Counted from the stretch's first letter, positions 16,777 to 25,470 are shown. The stretch: DNA of 64,000 bases from Clostridia bacterium (GCA_018436095.1 JAHDMJ010000008.1:124001-188000); one strand, 5' to 3'. The notes: generated from the sequence alone by a model not told the origin. Numbers and translations: made by a program.

Positions 16777-17471
16777 TACCACTCAATCCTTTCCGCCGGA
16801 ACAAGCTGGGAATTGCGGTACGCTTCCGCCACTTTGCCGTCTCTTAGCTTATAAACGGCCTGCGCCATGCCGGCAATGGCGCTGTTGTGGGTAATCATCA
16901 GGATGCTGGTACCGTACTCGGTGTTGACCTTCTGAAGAAGGGCCAGCACATCCCGTGAAGTGACATAATCCAGGGCGCCGGTAGGTTCGTCGCAGAGGAG
17001 CAGGGCCGGGTTTTTGACAATGGCCCGGGCAATGGAAACCCGTTGCTGTTCTCCGCCGGATAGCTCCCGGGGGAAACGGCGTTTCTTGTCGGCCAGTCCT
17101 ACCGCCGACAGCACATCGTCAACAGGAAGGGGGGCTTTGCTGATGTTGGATACCACCTCAATGTTTTCGGCCACGGTGAGATTAGGTATAAGGTTGTAAA
17201 ACTGAAAGATAAAGCCAATCCGTTCCCGCCGGTATTCGGTAAGCTGATCATCGGTCAGTGCTGTTACGTTGATTCCATCCACCAGGACTTCGCCGCCGTC
17301 TGCCCGGTCCACACCGCCAATGATGTTCATCAGCGTGGATTTTCCCGAGCCCGAGGGACCGAGAATCACTCCGATAGAGCCCTGTTCCAGCTCCATGTTT
17401 ATTCCGTCCAGCACCGGAGTGGTAATCCCGCCATAATAGCTTTTGGTAAGATTCGATACGGTTAAAAACAT
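16776..17471 (-). CDS. MacB/LolD-type ABC transporter ATP-binding protein
   Basis: A 231-residue ATPase. Walker [10 protein letters not shown] (about residues 37-45), Q-loop ([13 protein letters not shown]), signature [15 protein letters not shown] (about 137-151), Walker [14 protein letters not shown] and H-loop MITHNSA are all intact, as in the LolD/MacB class that partners FtsX-type permeases. GAGGT lies 7 bases before the ATG. It begins two bases after the TetR gene stop and overlaps the permease start, indicating one operon. Confidence 0.95.
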   Translation of the reverse strand: MFLTVSNLTKSYYGGITTPVLDGINMELEQGSIGVILGPSGSGKSTLMNIIGGVDRADGGEVLVDGINVTALTDDQLTEYRRERIGFIFQFYNLIPNLTVAENIEVVSNISKAPLPVDDVLSAVGLADKKRRFPRELSGGEQQRVSIARAIVKNPALLLCDEPTGALDYVTSRDVLALLQKVNTEYGTSILMITHNSAIAGMAQAVYKLRDGKVAEAYRNSQLVPAERIEW

Positions 17472-17473
17472 GC

Positions 17474-18151
17474 TCAGACCTCGTTTCCATCTTTGTATAG
17501 CACCTTGCGCAACAAATCCAGATATTCCCGCAGATCCCCTTTGATTTTATCAATCTGCCTGTTCCAGTCCTCTTGTCTCCAGTCATACTGGGCAATCCGG
17601 TGGTTGTAGCCGTGGATCGTCCAGATAATCATATCCGACGCTTTTTTAACGTCGATATCCTCCCGGAAAGCGCCATGGTCCATCTGCCGCCGGGCCCTTT
17701 CAAAAAGCCGGTCCAAAGGGTTGGCAAATTGGCTTGCTTCTTCCGGAAATTCCTCCCGCAGAGTCAAGACGCCATAACCCATAAAGCGAAGGAGCAGAGA
17801 CATGGTGGTGAGTAAATCAACGGCAATCATGGAGATATCCCATATTGTTTCAATAAAGTCCTTGTTTGGAGCCACAGCCTTGGCATATTCCGTGCTGACT
17901 ATGTCGATGGCATACTGCAGCAGGAAGAAAAAGAGTCCTTTCTTAGAGCCAAAATAGTGAAAGAGCAGTCCTTTGGAAATGCCTGCTTGTTCCACAATGA
18001 CATCCGTATTGGCCTTACTATAACCCTTAAGAAATTCTTCCATGGCGGCGCTCAGGACACGCACACGTTTATCCGGGTCCATGGTCATAATTTTGTGCTC
18101 CTGAACCGGAGGGCTGAAGGCAACCTTTTTTTCTATTACGAGAAAATTCAT
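17474..18151 (-). CDS. TetR-family regulator of the ABC operon
   Basis: A 225-residue repressor. An extra 20 or so N-terminal residues precede the HTH domain (about 27-75, with TDVIVEQAGISKGLLFHYFGSKKGLF). The C-terminal helical domain (80-220) would bind an unknown ligand. The start at 18151 is preceded by AAAGGAG at good spacing. Two matching palindromes immediately upstream (18168-18185 and 18208-18225) are probable operators, so the gene and the ABC genes it precedes are likely autoregulated. Confidence 0.92.
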   Translation of the reverse strand: MNFLVIEKKVAFSPPVQEHKIMTMDPDKRVRVLSAAMEEFLKGYSKANTDVIVEQAGISKGLLFHYFGSKKGLFFFLLQYAIDIVSTEYAKAVAPNKDFIETIWDISMIAVDLLTTMSLLLRFMGYGVLTLREEFPEEASQFANPLDRLFERARRQMDHGAFREDIDVKKASDMIIWTIHGYNHRIAQYDWRQEDWNRQIDKIKGDLREYLDLLRKVLYKDGNEV

Positions 18152-18167
18152 ATAAGCAACTCCTTTT

Positions 18168-18225
18168 ATTGACTCGTTAGTCAATCGCAATTTAAATTGT
18201 AACACTAATTGACTTGTTAGTCAAT
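18168..18225 (-). promoter_or_regulatory. Two TetR operators
   Basis: ATTGACTCGTTAGTCAAT (18168-18185) and ATTGACTTGTTAGTCAAT (18208-18225) are near-identical palindromes with 7-base arms and a four-base centre, spaced 40 bases centre to centre, directly upstream of the TetR start. Spacing of about four helical turns would place both dimers on one DNA face. Confidence 0.9.
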
Positions 18226-18263
18226 CAGAAGGGGATTGCTGAATGCTGCTTGAGGGCATAAAA

Positions 18264-18310
18264 ATGACAAACCTTAATTTCAAGCCACTCCTTGAAAATA
18301 GGTTTGTCAT
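18264..18310. repeat. Inverted repeat related to the 4.8-kb array
   Basis: ATGACAAACCT...TTTCAAG (18264-18284) is nearly complementary to CTTGAAAATAGGTTTGTCAT (18291-18310) around a six-base loop. Its GTTTGTCATCGTT edge is shared with the two left copies of the 4799-5090 array, so it appears to be a dispersed family member in the gap between the TetR gene and the 18346 gene. Confidence 0.65.
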
Positions 18311-18345
18311 CGTTAGTTTTGTCGTTAGCATGCTTATGTTTGCCG

Positions 18346-18747
18346 TTAAATGCTGTCGTCAAGCTTGGCAAGAAGGAGGGGGCTTTCGGAGCCGGCGGAG
18401 TTTTGAGCGTCCGGCAGACTTTGGGAGAGAGGGGACTTCTCGTCCTCGGAGAGCTGGTCGTACTTACGGGGTTTTTCCTTGTGCCTGCGCAGTGAAATTG
18501 ATCTGGCGTAAAGCTCCATGTCGTGTTCCATCAGATATTTGTGATCCTTCCGGGGAACCTGGTCGCCGTTGACAATTCGTCTGGCAATCTCCCGGCAGAT
18601 AGCCAGGATTTTTGCACCATCTTGCTGGGCCTTAGCGTTTTCCCCGGCCTGTTTAATCCTTGCCTGCTCATGTTTCATCTGGTCGGCAGCCTTATGCAAT
18701 TTTTCCTGGGGGCTTGTCCGGTGAGAATTTCCACGTTCAATACGCAT
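18346..18747 (-). CDS. Hypothetical charged helical protein
   Basis: A 133-residue hydrophilic protein, not recognised. Residues about 10-45 are strongly helical and K/E/Q/A-rich (possible coiled coil). A compact motif follows: AICREIARRIVNGDQVPRKDHKYLMEHDMELYARSI. The tail is low in complexity. The start at 18747 follows GGAGG by 7-8 bases, and the gene sits one base after the GNAT gene stop, so it is probably its operon partner. No membrane segment or known catalytic motif is visible. Confidence 0.6.
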   Translation of the reverse strand: MRIERGNSHRTSPQEKLHKAADQMKHEQARIKQAGENAKAQQDGAKILAICREIARRIVNGDQVPRKDHKYLMEHDMELYARSISLRRHKEKPRKYDQLSEDEKSPLSQSLPDAQNSAGSESPLLLAKLDDSI

Positions 18748-18748
18748 C

Positions 18749-19231
18749 TTACTTTCCTCCATAAACAATAGGCACAGCTTTTTCCATAATAAAATTGTTT
18801 AATAGGACGCCTTTTCTTATTACCGTATTTTCCCGTAAAATCTGATATCCCTGCTTCTCAAAAAAGGGTCTAGCGGTAATTGACGCGTGAGTGGTAAAGT
18901 TGAAAATATTTTGTTTGAGGGCGGCAAGCTCCAGTGCCTTTACAATAGCCGAAGCAATACCCCTTCCTTGATAGTCTTTATGGACAAACAACCGGTCCAG
19001 ATAACCGCTGTCATCCATATCCCCAAAACCTGCAATTATGCCATTTATTTCGGCAATTAGGGTGTTATGTTTTAAAAAGGAATTGTCCCAGGCGGATAAA
19101 TCCACACTGCCCGTTGCCCAGGCATCAAGTTGAGCTTGGGTGTAGTCCTTTGCGTTTATTGCGTGTATGGTATCATAAAATAATTGTGCTAAAACAGGGC
19201 AGTCGGAGGATTGATATTTTCTTAGGAGCAT
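18749..19231 (-). CDS. GNAT-family N-acetyltransferase
   Basis: A 160-residue acetyl-CoA-dependent acyltransferase. The GNAT motif A is clear: YLDRLFVHKDYQGRGIASAIVKALE (about residues 79-103, with Q/RxxGxG/A for the pyrophosphate of CoA). The N-terminal LRKYQSSDCPVLAQLFYDTI and the C-terminal ARPFFEKQGYQ strand are typical. AAGGGGGAAGA precedes the ATG. Acceptor unknown; such proteins acetylate small amines, antibiotics or protein N-termini. Confidence 0.9.
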   Translation of the reverse strand: MLLRKYQSSDCPVLAQLFYDTIHAINAKDYTQAQLDAWATGSVDLSAWDNSFLKHNTLIAEINGIIAGFGDMDDSGYLDRLFVHKDYQGRGIASAIVKALELAALKQNIFNFTTHASITARPFFEKQGYQILRENTVIRKGVLLNNFIMEKAVPIVYGGK

Positions 19232-19495
19232 AAATCTTCCCCCTTTTATTAGTATTCTGTGGAGTCAATTTTTCCCTATCAATATAATACCAGGTTTCTG
19301 CATAGAAAAAAAGTATAGAGCCGCCTTGGCCCGGCCGGCTCTCGACGAGGAAGAAGAGATTTGTGTGGTAGAGGTTCAGTTTTGAGGTGAAAGAAGGGCT
19401 GGACAGAGGCTGCTGCTTCCACTTGTTTCCTCAGATTTTCTGTAGTAAAATAAAGCGTCTGTCAAGAAGAATTTTTATTAAATGGTGAGAAATCT
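19232..19495. other. Intergenic region, no gene seen
   Basis: This divergent gap between the GNAT and MBOAT genes is AT-rich near both starts. It contains a GC-rich inverted stretch (GAGCCG...CGGCTC, about 19318-19343). I see no convincing promoter pair, RNA motif or member of the dispersed repeat family. Confidence 0.4.
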
Positions 19496-20911
19496 ATGGT
19501 TTTTTCTAGTATGAACTTTCTGTTCTTTTTTCTTCCTGCACTATTGGTCATGTATTACCTGATCCCCCAAAGGCTGCGGGGGGGCCGCAATTTTGTGCTC
19601 CTCGCCTTTTCATTTTTTTTCTATGGCTGCGGCGGGCCAAGGTTTCTGATCCTGATTCTGGCTTCGATAGGGATAAACTATATCTGCGGCCTGTTTGTAT
19701 CACAGAAATATCCCCTTAAAACACGAAAGCTTGCTGTGGCTGCGGCGGCAATATTGGGCATTGGCCTTCTGGGCTGGTTTAAATACTCCGGCTTTCTGGT
19801 GGAAAGCATAAACGGCTTCGGGGCAAACCTGCCTGTTCCGCAGGTAATATTGCCAATCGGCATTTCTTTTTATACATTTCAGGGGCTGAGCTATGTGCTG
19901 GACACCTATCGGGGCGATACACAGCCACAGAAAAATATCCTCAAGGTGGCGCTGTACATACTGCTGTTTCCGCAGCTGATAGCGGGGCCTATTGTGCGCT
20001 ATGTGACCATTGAGGCTGAGATCGATACCAGGCAGGAGACATTGCGGGAGTTTTCAGATGGTGCTGTACGCTTTCTGTTTGGCTTTGCCAAAAAAATGCT
20101 TCTTGCTAATGCTTTAGGAGAGATTGCGGACAAGCTTTTTAATCAGCCGCCCGATACCCTGTCCCTTCTGACCGCCTGGGTAGGTGCTCTTGCCTATACC
20201 GGCCAGATATACTTTGATTTTTCCGCCTATTCCGACATGGCCCTCGGATTAGGCAAAATGTTCGGCTTCCACTTTCTCGAGAATTTCAACTATCCCTATG
20301 TTTCGAAATCCGTCACGGAATTTTGGCGGCGTTGGCATATCTCGCTGTCTACCTGGTTTCGCGACTATTTATACATTCCCCTGGGGGGCAACCGGGTAAG
20401 CAAAGGAAAACATATGCGCAATATTCTGATCGTCTGGCTCTTAACCGGACTGTGGCATGGGGCAGCCTGGAATTTTGTGGCCTGGGGCATGTGGTTTGGC
20501 ATTCTGCTGCTGGGTGAGAAATACGTCTGGGGCAGACAGCTGGAGAGGGCTCCGGAGATATTGAGGCATTTTTATACGATGCTGCTGGTGATCATAAGCT
20601 GGGTGATGTTTCGCTCCGAGACCTTCACCTATACTTTAGGATACCTGGGCGCCATGTTCGGCTTATCCGGCAGGCTTTATGACGGGCAGGGCGTCTACTA
20701 TATATTGGAGTACTGGCCGGAGCTGATTTTCACTGTAATTGCCGCCATGCCGTTGAAACACCTGGCGGCGCAGTTTCTCGAAGGCCGGGACGGCCCGGCA
20801 GTCACCTTATATGTCTGGGGGCCGAAGGTCCTGGCTCTTGGTTTGCTGGCATTCTCCTACATGAAGCTTGTCACAGGTTCGTTCAATCCCTTTATCTATT
20901 TCCGGTTTTAA
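19496..20911 (+). CDS. MBOAT-family O-acyltransferase (AlgI-like)
   Basis: A 471-residue polytopic membrane protein (about ten helices) of the family that hands acetyl groups across the membrane to extracytoplasmic polysaccharides (AlgI, PatA, DltB relatives). Diagnostic stretches are FWRRWHISLSTWFRDYLYIPLGG (about residues 275-298) and the catalytic-histidine segment LLTGLWHGAAWNFVAWG (about 315-331). It is followed 14 bases later by an AlgJ/DltD-like partner gene, the usual arrangement. The SD is weak (GGTGAG); ATG 19511 is a possible alternative start. The acetylated polymer cannot be told from this window. Confidence 0.93.
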   Translation: MVFSSMNFLFFFLPALLVMYYLIPQRLRGGRNFVLLAFSFFFYGCGGPRFLILILASIGINYICGLFVSQKYPLKTRKLAVAAAAILGIGLLGWFKYSGFLVESINGFGANLPVPQVILPIGISFYTFQGLSYVLDTYRGDTQPQKNILKVALYILLFPQLIAGPIVRYVTIEAEIDTRQETLREFSDGAVRFLFGFAKKMLLANALGEIADKLFNQPPDTLSLLTAWVGALAYTGQIYFDFSAYSDMALGLGKMFGFHFLENFNYPYVSKSVTEFWRRWHISLSTWFRDYLYIPLGGNRVSKGKHMRNILIVWLLTGLWHGAAWNFVAWGMWFGILLLGEKYVWGRQLERAPEILRHFYTMLLVIISWVMFRSETFTYTLGYLGAMFGLSGRLYDGQGVYYILEYWPELIFTVIAAMPLKHLAAQFLEGRDGPAVTLYVWGPKVLALGLLAFSYMKLVTGSFNPFIYFRF

Positions 20912-20925
20912 AGGAAGGGTCATTT

Positions 20926-22122
20926 ATGAAGTCAAAAAGCTTTGCGGATATTGTATTTGTGTCGGTATTTATGGCCTTTATCCTTATGGTTGCGGCGGTA
21001 ACTTTTTTCAAGCCGAAGCACCCCTCATCCTACTATGAAAACAGAATGCTGGCCCAGCGGCCTGCCCTTGATATGCACGCCCTGGCCGACGACAACTATT
21101 TTGACGGTTGGGAGAAGTATTTCAGCGATCACGCCGCCGGCCGGGAAACCCTTGTCAGGCTCTACACAAAGATAAACCTCAATCTCCTTCACCGCCCTGT
21201 TGTCAACGACGTGGTGGTATCAGAGGGCATGTATCTCAGATACAACGAATATGAGACAGTGGATACTGAAAAGATAGGGGGGCAGGCCAAAGCCATGGCA
21301 AGGGAGATTGCCGCATTAAAGGATGTGGTCGCCTCCTATGGCGGAGTCTTTTATTACGTTGCCCTGCCGGGCCAGTATACCTATTTTGCAGAGAAGCATC
21401 CCTGGTTTTTAAACAACCGGGAGGAATATACGAAAGCGGAACTGGAGGCCTTCCGATCCGAGTTTTCAGCTGCCGGCATACCTCTTATCGATATGGGGGA
21501 AATATTTGCCGCCATGGGCAATCCCGCCGGGTTCTATTCGGCGTCAGATTATCACTATACCTTTTCCGGCGCTTATGAGACCTACCGCAATATCATAGGC
21601 AGAATAAACGGGGACGGGGCCTATACCTTGCCGCTGCTGGAGGAAGAGGATTTTACGTTTATTACGCTGCCTAACCCCTACATGGGCTCGCGCATGCGCA
21701 AGCTGATGAACGTTCCGGGCATAACCGAGAGGACGGCAATTGCTGTGCTGAATGAACCCATACCCTTTACAAGAACGGATAATGGCAGCCAGCGGGGAAA
21801 TCCCTCCGTCTATTCCCTGCCGAACAACCAGTGGGAGGAGGTAAGCTACGGGATATACATGGGGGGCGATATGGCGGAGACCGTTATCGATACGGGCCGG
21901 GAGCTGCCCGGTGTTCTGATCTACGGTGATAGCTTTACCAACCCCGTGGAGTGCTTTATGTACACCTCCTGCGGCGTAATGCGCAGCATCGATCTGCGCC
22001 ACTACCGGGATATGCCGCTATCGGAGTACGTTGAACAATACCGGCCGGATATTGTCATCTGTATCCGTGATTATGAAGCCTTGCTTGCCCTTGACGGCAA
22101 CGGCAAAGTGATGGCTGACTGA
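20926..22122 (+). CDS. DHHW/AlgJ-like O-acetylation partner protein
   Basis: A 398-residue membrane-anchored exported protein: one helix at residues 8-28, the rest extracytoplasmic. It resembles AlgJ/AlgX/DHHW proteins, SGNH-like enzymes that complete acetyl transfer. Supporting motifs are DYHYTFSGA (about residues 206-214, the D-x-H pair) and IYGDSFTNP (about 327-335, with the serine nucleophile in GDS). AAGGAAGGGTC precedes the start. With the MBOAT protein it probably O-acetylates a cell-surface polysaccharide. Confidence 0.85.
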   Translation: MKSKSFADIVFVSVFMAFILMVAAVTFFKPKHPSSYYENRMLAQRPALDMHALADDNYFDGWEKYFSDHAAGRETLVRLYTKINLNLLHRPVVNDVVVSEGMYLRYNEYETVDTEKIGGQAKAMAREIAALKDVVASYGGVFYYVALPGQYTYFAEKHPWFLNNREEYTKAELEAFRSEFSAAGIPLIDMGEIFAAMGNPAGFYSASDYHYTFSGAYETYRNIIGRINGDGAYTLPLLEEEDFTFITLPNPYMGSRMRKLMNVPGITERTAIAVLNEPIPFTRTDNGSQRGNPSVYSLPNNQWEEVSYGIYMGGDMAETVIDTGRELPGVLIYGDSFTNPVECFMYTSCGVMRSIDLRHYRDMPLSEYVEQYRPDIVICIRDYEALLALDGNGKVMAD

Positions 22123-22135
22123 TTCTCCCTCTACA

Positions 22136-22178
22136 GTAAAAAGACCGTGAGCAGCGATGAGCTGCTACGGTCTTTTTT
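22136..22178. terminator. Bidirectional terminator
   Basis: AAAAAGACCGTGAGCAGC pairs with GCTGCTACGGTCTTTTTT (one bulge) around a GATGA loop, between the convergent acetylation and alcohol dehydrogenase genes. It has A- and T-runs on the two sides. Confidence 0.85.
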
Positions 22179-22230
22179 CAAGCATCCGGAAGGTACTCTT
22201 ATTCAGCCTTTTATAAAGCGTGCCTTTTCC

Positions 22231-23313
22231 CTAGCGGCTTTTCTCATATTTCCGGTTATATTCCTCCAGCTCCAGGATCCCTTCTATTATCAGAGTATCG
22301 GTTACCTCATAGGGATAGACGCGGACATCGATTCCCGCAAGGGCTTTGTCGGCAACCTGCTGCAGGTCGTTGACCGTGGCATGGAGATCCGCAAGCTTTG
22401 TGGGCAGGCCAATGGCTTTGCTGAACTGGAAAACAGCGTTAAGTTCGTCATACTGCTTATCGATGGTAAGCAGTACCAAGATGCCGTAGGATACCACTTC
22501 CCCGTGAAGATGATGGAACTCTTCGGTGCTGGGTAACACAGTAAAGCCGTTATAAACTGCATGGGCAAGGCCGGTGGTGTAGTCTACCTGCACAAAGTTG
22601 GAGACCATGCCGGTGGAAATAATAATGCCTAAAACAGTTTCGGTCAATTCGGGAGTAACCAGGTTTTTACCGCAATCGGCAAGGGCCTTTTCCCCGAAAA
22701 TTTTCAACGGTTCTGCGCACATGGTGCTTAAAGCAATACCCATACCGTCGATATGGCAGGGAATGTGTCCCCGGGAGGAGATGGTGCATTCATAGTGTTT
22801 TGCCATGGTATCGCCAATACCGGCCCACAGGTATTTGACGGGCGCTTCGGCAATCACTTGAGTATTGATGAACACATGATTGGGGGGAATCTTCGAAAAA
22901 GAGTATTCCCGCAGGCTGCCGTCCGGGTGGTAGAGGATACCCAGGCTGGTATAGGCTGCACAGGTGGAGGCAATGGTAGGAAAGGTGAAGAAGGGCTTAC
23001 CCATACGCTGGGCCAGAACCTTCCCGGTGTCGATAGCCTTGCCGCCGCCCACGGCAAAAATCATGTCAGCAGTCGCAGCTTCAGGCATGAGCATCTCGAT
23101 GTTTTCCAGGGAAGCCTCGCCTCCATGCCACAGGCATTGGATAATCTCCACCGGACTGCTCTCGGTCGCAGAAAAAATTTTATCCCGGGCGGCAGCCAGA
23201 GCCTGCTTGCCGCCGATCATCAGCGCACGGGTTCCGTAGCTGGCACACACATGAGGGATGTCGTTATAGGCATCGGCGCCAATGGTATAGCCGGGTATCA
23301 TAGTTCTTTCCAT
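22231..23313 (-). CDS. Iron-containing alcohol dehydrogenase (glycerol dehydrogenase-like)
   Basis: A 360-residue NAD-dependent dehydrogenase of the GldA-like branch. GGGKAIDTGK (about residues 90-99) binds the cofactor. Metal ligands fit an Asp in GIGDTMAKHYE (about 170), a His in GLAHAVYNG (about 254) and a His in FHHLHGEVVSYG (about 268-280). The start at 23313 follows GGAGGAG; the extra upstream codons lack an SD. It begins 13 bases after the permease stop, so it belongs to the T-box controlled transcript. Substrate unknown, a small polyol or alcohol being likely. Confidence 0.88.
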   Translation of the reverse strand: MERTMIPGYTIGADAYNDIPHVCASYGTRALMIGGKQALAAARDKIFSATESSPVEIIQCLWHGGEASLENIEMLMPEAATADMIFAVGGGKAIDTGKVLAQRMGKPFFTFPTIASTCAAYTSLGILYHPDGSLREYSFSKIPPNHVFINTQVIAEAPVKYLWAGIGDTMAKHYECTISSRGHIPCHIDGMGIALSTMCAEPLKIFGEKALADCGKNLVTPELTETVLGIIISTGMVSNFVQVDYTTGLAHAVYNGFTVLPSTEEFHHLHGEVVSYGILVLLTIDKQYDELNAVFQFSKAIGLPTKLADLHATVNDLQQVADKALAGIDVRVYPYEVTDTLIIEGILELEEYNRKYEKSR

Positions 23314-23326
23314 TATTTTACTCCTC

Positions 23327-24505
23327 CTAACCTCGGTATTCCGGGTGTTTTGCAAGAAATTTGCGGTTTTTATAGGCTCCGATAGTCAGCATGGGGACGA
23401 TGACCACCGCAATCCCCAGATAGCCGCAGTAGCCGTATCCGTACTTAATGATGTTGGTTAGCCCTGCGAAGGAAATTCCCATTGAAACGATAATGATTGA
23501 GGAAGCGATTATGGCGTTCTTTATCGTAGGATTTTTGATATTCCGGAAGGTTGTGATGTTTTCGAACTTAGCTACAAAGCCGAAGGTGGTAGTGACGCCG
23601 GTAGAAATCAGGCAAAGCAGGAGGCAAGCGGAGTAGGCCGCCGTAAGCCAGGGAATACCGATTTCGCGGCAGGCGGTGAGAGTGGGGATAATGCTGCCTC
23701 CTTCCACCGAGGTGTAGTGACTCTGCCAGGACAAAAGCATAAAGACGGACAGAGCCAAAGCGGCGGCGTTCATGACAAAGGAAATATTCATGGCTTTGTT
23801 GCAGCTTTTTTTATCTTGAAGGGGGCTGCCGCAGGCAAGCATAGTGGGTAGCGTAACGCACTGGAAACCGGCATAGATAAAAGCATTGAGAACAGCTTTG
23901 GGGAGCATGGCAAAACCGTTGCTCTGGAAGCTTGCTGCCATAATAGCGGAGACGCTTTCACCCTTACTGATGCCGATGGCGTAGATGCTAATGGCGGTAA
24001 CCAAAATAGCCATTCCCATGTAGGAGGAGGCTACCCGTACCAGGTTAGCGCCAAAGATGGTGAGGGCCAACACCATGACGCCCACCATTACCACGCTGAT
24101 AGCGTAGGGGATACTAAAGTAGACGTTGAGCGCCGAGGCTGCTCCCGAGATGGCGGCAGCAATGGCCATAACCACCATGATGTAGAAAAATATCTCAAAG
24201 AGCCATTCTATCTTTTTAACAGGACTAAAGATGGTCTCAAAAAGCTCTTTATAAGATTTTAGATTTCGGGAGTTGTAAAGGAATATGGCCTCCCGCATGG
24301 TTAGTACCATCAAAAGGACTGCTAAAACGGCGGAAAAGGGACCCAGCCATTCAAGACCCACATAGTAGGTGTTGGCCTGGTTGCCGGTAGCGAAGCCGCC
24401 TCCGGCGTGGGCCGAGAACAGAACCGAGCCCACGGAAAAGGCGAGGAAGAAAGAAGCCTTTTGCGGCTTTGTTGCAAGAGTTATTGAGGATGCTGCTGTT
24501 TTCAT
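23327..24505 (-). CDS. YkvI-type APC-superfamily permease
   Basis: A 392-residue transporter with about ten to eleven membrane helices. The first helix carries the broken-helix motif SAHAGGGFATGNQ (about residues 27-39), as in YkvI and related amino-acid or ion coupled carriers. The start at 24505 follows GGGAGGT with 6-base spacing; the track upstream of it is the leader RNA. A T-box leader read as leucine-specific precedes it, suggesting a role in supplying leucine or a precursor; the substrate is inferred only from regulation. Confidence 0.85.
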   Translation of the reverse strand: MKTAASSITLATKPQKASFFLAFSVGSVLFSAHAGGGFATGNQANTYYVGLEWLGPFSAVLAVLLMVLTMREAIFLYNSRNLKSYKELFETIFSPVKKIEWLFEIFFYIMVVMAIAAAISGAASALNVYFSIPYAISVVMVGVMVLALTIFGANLVRVASSYMGMAILVTAISIYAIGISKGESVSAIMAASFQSNGFAMLPKAVLNAFIYAGFQCVTLPTMLACGSPLQDKKSCNKAMNISFVMNAAALALSVFMLLSWQSHYTSVEGGSIIPTLTACREIGIPWLTAAYSACLLLCLISTGVTTTFGFVAKFENITTFRNIKNPTIKNAIIASSIIIVSMGISFAGLTNIIKYGYGYCGYLGIAVVIVPMLTIGAYKNRKFLAKHPEYRG

Positions 24506-24544
24506 GTTTGACCTCCCAATTACTTGTCCAAAGGGGCGAAAATA

Positions 24545-24816
24545 AAAAATCCTTTCGTCCCTTTGCAATGTCTGCAAAGAGACGAAAGGATATGACTCCT
24601 TACGCGGTACCACTCTTCTTCATTCTCTACGAATGCACTTTACGAGATGCTATCACATCTCTGCCATTATAACGGAGGCAACCGTCTGCACCTACTAAGC
24701 CCGGTTCGGCACAGCCACTCAGTGGCCAGTTCGGCAGCTTATACACTTATTGCCTCGCACCAAACGGCAACTCTCTGTAAGGACAATGCTGCTTACTACT
24801 CCACGTCTTCATGTTT
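24545..24816 (-). ncRNA. T-box leader, specifier read as Leu (CUG)
   Basis: On the minus strand the leader holds the T-box sequence AGAGTGGTACCGCG (about 24603-24616), followed by a terminator (24550-24590, CCTTTCGTC... arms) and a T-run. Upstream is a stem I with AGAGAG and the GGTGCGA apical loop. The specifier loop lies between GTGG/CCAC and GCAGC/GCTGC stems, with 5' strand AGTAGTAA and 3' strand CGAACTGG. Reading GAA-NNN-purine gives CTG, a Leu codon. The T-box bulge TGGT fits a tRNA with discriminator A, as in tRNA-Leu, and argues against Trp. Uncharged tRNA should prevent termination. Confidence 0.85.
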
Positions 24817-24822
24817 GAAGAC

Positions 24823-24851
24823 ATTCTAGCAAAAGCCGGATGAGAAGTCAA
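24823..24851 (-). promoter_or_regulatory. Promoter of the T-box transcript
   Basis: On the minus strand TTGACT (24851-24846) and TAGAAT (24828-24823) are spaced exactly 17 bases apart, placing the transcript start at about 24816, just before the T-box stem I. Confidence 0.8.
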
Positions 24852-24882
24852 TAGAAAGGTTTAGTTTATTTGCGAGGTATTA

Positions 24883-25435
24883 CCTGAGTTCCCGCAAAAT
24901 TAAACCATACACCGAGAAAAGCCGCCAATGACCAGATTTGTCTTGTCAAGCTTGACTCGGAATTCGCTTTTGTCCGGTCTGCAGGTTTTGTCCCCTCTGT
25001 AGGTTTTACCCTCTCTGTGCAAAAATGCATGTTTGTATCCAGTAAGGGCGCCAGTTGAGCAAAAGTGCAAGTTTGTAGACACCTCTTAGAGTTATGGCGG
25101 CGCAAAAAACAAGTAGAAACGTATACCTTGACTGTATCTAGTGCCCTGGCGGAAATGAATTCACTACCAAACTGCAAAAAATGCTTAAGCTTCCTAATAC
25201 CATCTTTGCGCTATATTGCGCTATATATAGTGTTTCGTTGTAAGAAAGAACATTATTGCATGGAATTTGCTACTACCATAGAGAAACGGCCCACTTTAAA
25301 CCTGCAATTTTGTCTGCCGGCCCCTTACGCCAAGGTAGTGTGTATTATACTATACAGCTTTTGGGATAAGGATTTGATTAACCCTTATTTATTAAGGGGC
25401 TAGGATTTTATGGTGTAATTTTGCGGGAACTCAGG
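24883..25435. mobile_element. 553-bp MITE-like element with 27-bp terminal inverted repeats
   Basis: The left end (24883-24909, beginning CCTGAGTTCCCGCAAAATTA) and right end (25409-25435) are inverted copies differing at one of 27 positions. The interior has no convincing protein gene; the open frames on both strands have no family features or good SD. AGGTATTA occurs just outside the left end and again five bases outside the right end, a possible but imperfect target duplication. Inside lie at least three copies of the dispersed dyad repeat (25017-25037, 25055-25078, 25297-25316). It is inserted between a T-box promoter and a tRNA gene. Confidence 0.75.
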
Positions 25436-25470
25436 TTGGAAGGTATTACTTTATATGTTTTTGCATAAAT

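Noticed and set aside
24690-24735. Trp (TGG) specifier in the T-box
   Set aside because: TGG occurs in GAACTGG, but aligning the loop by its flanking stems puts CTG after GAA, and the TGGT bulge fits discriminator A rather than the G of tRNA-Trp.
24866-25403. Open frames of 103 (minus) and 112 (plus) codons inside the inverted-repeat element
   Set aside because: They run through the terminal and internal repeats, have no SD at fitting distance and no recognisable domain or transposase motif.
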